Assembly (NCBI GenBank): GCA_963803845.1
Contig: CAWDNZ010000004.1
Location: 682,001-746,000 of the forward strand
Length of the DNA: 64,000 nucleotides
Origin: JABDIY01 sp963803845
GTDB lineage: Bacteria; Actinomycetota; Acidimicrobiia; Acidimicrobiales; SZUA-35
Direction of reading: 5' to 3'
Every line of letters begins with the position of its first letter. Position 1 is the stretch's first letter. The translations under genes and the position numbers were made by a program. Under the pieces are notes generated by a model. The model did not search any database. It had not been told where the DNA came from and saw only the letters and a list, made by a program, of their open reading frames with translations. Positions 61,524-64,000 of the stretch are shown here, one piece after another.

Positions 61524-62192
61524 CACGCTTCGCGTTTGGTGAGCCTGGACAGGTGCTCCTATCGCGCTCTACATAGGACACGCACTGCGTCGGGATCGGT
61601 TCGGGTATATCGCCGGAGCGCCCAACCGAGAGCCTTAAGGACGAAGAATTTCTTATCGGCCGCCGGAGATCACAGTAGTGGAGCAGCTGCTTCGCATCGG
61701 TGTCAGCCTTTCAGAGGGAGCTCATGAAGGATGGCGGTCGGAGCGACCCAGATGTCATCATCATCAATCGACTCGTCGATGACCATTTGAAGTTCTCGAT
61801 CCGCCTTCACCACGGGACCAACGCCATGAACGGCCAAGGCATCCACGGTGTCCCACCACGACTTGGTCTGGATGAGCCCTCGGAGCGGCTCGAGATTCCC
61901 GCTCTGAGAAGTCTTCGTTCGCCCGAACAAGATCGACGGCGACCTGGGCGAACTCGCGTTCAGACTCATCCATCAACGCATCTGCGACATCGAGGATCTC
62001 GTCGGCGGTCCAGGCCTTTGCGGCACGGAGCAGCGGTTCACCGCAGCCCGCCGAGCCGGCGTTCACCCCAGAAACGGAAATGATCCTTCATGTAGGCGGC
62101 CATCGGTGCCGCATCCTCGGCAACGGCGGACAGGTTCAAGCACGGCACGCACCCATAGCCGCGGCATTTACGACGGTGACTTCGGGCGCCAT
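61524..62192 (-). pseudogene. DNA alkylation repair (AlkD-like) protein, frameshifted
   Basis: From ATG at 62192 the pieces read AEDAAPMAAYMKDHFRFWG, AWTADEILDVADALMDESER, EFAQVAVDLVRANEDF, LEPLRGLIQTKSWWDTVDAL, then a frame with HYCDL... and EHLSRLTKREA to TGA at 61524. These match the HEAT-repeat DNA glycosylase AlkD family (KSWWDTVD is characteristic). At least three indels. TACGCT lies six bases before the ATG. Confidence 0.7.
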
Positions 62193-62214
62193 CGCTCCAG
62201 CGTAGGCTCGGAGC
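62193..62214. promoter_or_regulatory. Divergent leaderless promoter with overlapping -10 boxes
   Basis: Only 22 bases separate the two divergent ATG codons. On the plus strand TAGGCT (62203-62208) is six bases before ATG 62215; on the minus strand TACGCT (62204-62199) is six bases before ATG 62192. The two boxes share the bases TA at 62203-62204. Confidence 0.65.
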
Positions 62215-62582
62215 ATGACTCCGAAGTACAAAGGACCCAGCGAAGCACTGGCGGCCTACGACGCAGCGCTCACGACCGTGATCGGCGAGGATCACAAGGA
62301 GCGGCGAACCGTACTCCTCGCTCAACGGAAACATGTTCAGCTTTCTAGGCAAGTAGGGCGAATTGGCTCTCGACTCGGGAAGGCGGAGCGCGAGGAATTC
62401 ATCGCCACCTACGATTCCCATCTTGCTGTGAGCTATGAAACGGTCATGAAGGAATACGTGGTGGTGCCGACCACATGCTTCGGAATCAACCAGACGAAAC
62501 CGCCCGCTGGCTCCAGCTCAGCTACGACTACGCAAAGACGCTGAAGCCGAAACCGACCAAACGCCCGAGGGCCAAAAAGTAG
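62215..62582 (+). pseudogene. TfoX/Sxy-like small protein, frameshifted
   Basis: MTPKYKGPSEALAAYDAALT opens the frame; then PYSSLNGNMFSFLGK, ELALDSG, EEFIATYDSHLAVSYETVMK and a C-terminal ARWLQLSYDYAKTLKPK with a Lys/Arg-rich tail lie in alternating frames, ending at TAG 62582. The NGNMFSFL block resembles TfoX N-domain-like proteins. At least three one-base shifts. The family call is tentative. Confidence 0.5.
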
Positions 62583-62616
62583 AGCAGCGGCCGGTGGCGC
62601 TTCAGCGATTGGATGG

Positions 62617-62704
62617 CGGAAGGTATGGGATTCGAACCCATGGTGATGCGAAACACCACAACGGTTTTCGAGACCGTCCCATTCGTCCACTCTGGCAACC
62701 TTCC
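62617..62704 (-). tRNA. tRNA-Ser(CGA)
   Basis: 88 bases on the minus strand with acceptor GGAAGGT/ACCTTCC, anticodon loop CTCGAAA (anticodon CGA), a long variable arm (GTGTTTCGCAT region) and T-loop GGTTCGAATCC. The CCA end is encoded at 62614-62616. Confidence 0.94.
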
Positions 62705-62802
62705 GCCGGTGAGGGTAGCACCCGCAGTCGCCGTCGCCATCTGTAGACGTGCCATGGATTACAGGATTACAGGCCAGCGTTACTCGGTAGCCTGAAACTC
62801 TC

Positions 62803-64000
62803 ATGATGAGTATGCACTCGCTCTGGCCGCGTGACAGAGAATCGATGAAAGACGCGAAGATCGATCGGGACTCCGCCCGCCGCGTCTGGCGTTTCGCCCG
62901 GCCCTACCGTGGAATGGTTCTGGGCTTTCTGGTCACGGTTATCGCCCAAGCGTTGTTGGGACTAGTGCCGCCACTGCTCTTTGGCCGGATCATCGACGAT
63001 GCCATCCCCGAAGAGAACACCGGCCTCTTGGCATGGTTCGCCTTCTTTATCGTTCTCGCCGCGTTGGCGTCAGCTGCTGTTTCGCTCTTCGAGCGCTATT
63101 GGTCATCGTTGATCGGTGAGGGCGTGATCTTCGATCTGCGCACCCAGCTGTTCGATCACGTCCAACGACTGCCGCTGGCGTTCTTCACCCGCACCCAAAC
63201 CGGCACGCTCACCAACCGACTCAACAGCGACGTGATCGGCGCCCAACGAGCCCTCACCGCCACGCTTGGCACGGTGGTGAGCAACGTGATCGTGTTGGTC
63301 ACCACGGTATTCGCAATGTTTGTGATCGAATGGCGCCTCACCATGCTGGCCCTGATCATCACGCCGCTCTTCGTTGCGCCCTATCGCAAGATCGGCCAGA
63401 TGCAGCAGAACCTCACCCGGCAGAGCATGGACCATAACGCTCAGATGAATAGCACCATGACCGAGCGCTTCAACGTGAGCGGGGCATTGCTGGTGAAGCT
63501 GTTCGGACGCCAGAACGACGAAGCCGAGATGTTCAGCGAACGCGCCGCCGCGGTTCGTGACATCGGCATCAAGTCGGCGCTCTTCACCCGCAGCTTCATG
63601 ATCATGTTGTCGTTGCTGGGCGCCATCGGAACTGCGCTGGTGTATGGGCTGGGCGGCTACTTCGCCATCCAGAAGTCGATCGATGCCGGCGCCCTCGTGA
63701 CCATGGGCCTGTTGATCGGCCGGGTCTACACACCTCTCACCGGTCTCACCAACGCCCGCATCGACGTGCTCACCGCGCTGGTCAGCTTCGACCGCGTCTT
63801 CGAGGTCCTCGACGCTCCGAGCCCGCTCACCGACAAACCCGGCGCATTAGAACTCCCCCGACCCCGGGGTGAAATCCGGTTTGACAACGTCACCTTCCGC
63901 TACCCAGACAGCACCGAGACCATCATCCCCAGCCTCGAAACACAGAGCTCCGCTCTCTCAGATGAGGACAGCCCGCCGGTCATCCGAAACCTCTCGGTCA
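62803..64000 (+). CDS. ABC exporter (fused permease-ATPase), 3' partial
   Basis: Open to the window end (399 codons). The start may be ATG at 62803, 62806, 62812 or 62845. After a charged N-terminus come six helices of a type I exporter (SARRVWRFARPYRGMVLGFL; LPLAFFTRTQTGTLTNRLNS is the typical intracellular loop). The start of the nucleotide-binding domain is IRFDNVTFRYPDS. The sequence ends before Walker A, with an unusual acidic insert between FRYPDS and the expected VIRNLSV. The substrate is not known. The reading frame is clean, unlike the 5 kb upstream. Confidence 0.88.
   Translation, partial: MMSMHSLWPRDRESMKDAKIDRDSARRVWRFARPYRGMVLGFLVTVIAQALLGLVPPLLFGRIIDDAIPEENTGLLAWFAFFIVLAALASAAVSLFERYWSSLIGEGVIFDLRTQLFDHVQRLPLAFFTRTQTGTLTNRLNSDVIGAQRALTATLGTVVSNVIVLVTTVFAMFVIEWRLTMLALIITPLFVAPYRKIGQMQQNLTRQSMDHNAQMNSTMTERFNVSGALLVKLFGRQNDEAEMFSERAAAVRDIGIKSALFTRSFMIMLSLLGAIGTALVYGLGGYFAIQKSIDAGALVTMGLLIGRVYTPLTGLTNARIDVLTALVSFDRVFEVLDAPSPLTDKPGALELPRPRGEIRFDNVTFRYPDSTETIIPSLETQSSALSDEDSPPVIRNLSV

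Noticed and set aside
61296..61727. Plus-strand frame of 143 codons starting at GTG 61296
   Set aside because: Its second half is antisense to the AlkD-like gene, and the -10 spacing (four bases) does not fit the pattern. The product matches nothing known.
57600..62600. Mobile element or prophage as the cause of the broken genes
   Set aside because: No transposase, integrase, terminal repeats or target duplications are seen, and the lesions are scattered one-base indels.
62613..62795. Short plus-strand frame over 62613-62795
   Set aside because: It runs antisense through tRNA-Ser (GFEP-type peptide) and has no other support.

Overview
The window looks like a chromosomal segment of a high-G+C actinobacterium, most likely of the class Acidimicrobiia. 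The signs are a dnaK-grpE-dnaJ-hspR heat-shock operon with a HAIR-like operator, the clpS-DUF2017 pair, an EtfD-like Fe-S oxidoreductase, an F420-type PPOX protein, a mycobacterial-type LigC/PolD pair, and many genes started directly from a TANNNT -10 box without a Shine-Dalgarno sequence. The taxon is an inference from gene content; no 16S gene is present.

Layout. 1-4.3 kb: thioredoxin-like protein and CcdA (cytochrome c maturation), a poly-gamma-glutamate hydrolase-like protein, an ABC-2 efflux pair and pdxH. 4.3-15 kb: a respiratory block. One minus-strand operon runs from 12888 down to 4328: a subunit-I-like protein, a subunit-III-like protein and a membrane protein, followed by a standard aa3-type oxidase (ctaC with a fused cytochrome c, ctaD, ctaE, ctaF, ctaG). 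Heme A synthesis genes ctaB and ctaA lie divergently beside it. The first operon gene is a heme-copper oxidase subunit I paralogue in which all six metal-ligand histidines are replaced. This is the most unusual thing in the window. 15-21 kb: clpS, DUF2017, three tRNAs, purB, purA and small conserved genes. 21-28 kb: clpB and the dnaK operon. 28-44 kb: gpmA, a secreted metalloprotease-like protein, a GGDEF-EAL protein, PII, an EtfD-like protein, an SGNH hydrolase, LysR, a DUF3048 lipoprotein, tRNA-Gly, a DUF3445 protein, dcd and zinc-ribbon proteins. At 44.4 kb there are three tandem copies of a 118-bp intergenic repeat.

44.7-57.6 kb: ald with a divergent Lrp-type regulator, LigC-PolD, DUF427, GNAT, an MMPL exporter, a 5'-3' exonuclease, a frameshifted cation-efflux gene, AzlCD, a class V aminotransferase, an amidase and a PPOX protein. 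57.6-62.6 kb: seven genes (TrxR-like, ferredoxin reductase, DUF6157, TIGR03086, WYL regulator, AlkD-like, TfoX-like). Each is interrupted by single-base indels but otherwise reads to its natural stop. This is either local consensus error or very recent decay. 62.6-64 kb: tRNA-Ser and the start of an ABC exporter that runs off the window.

Working together: CcdA/thioredoxin, ctaA, ctaB and ctaG supply heme and assembly factors to the caa3-like oxidase. The EtfD-like protein would feed electrons into the quinone pool. The DnaK system and ClpB share HspR control. The positions of about two dozen starts are supported by a -10 box lying 6-8 bases upstream.
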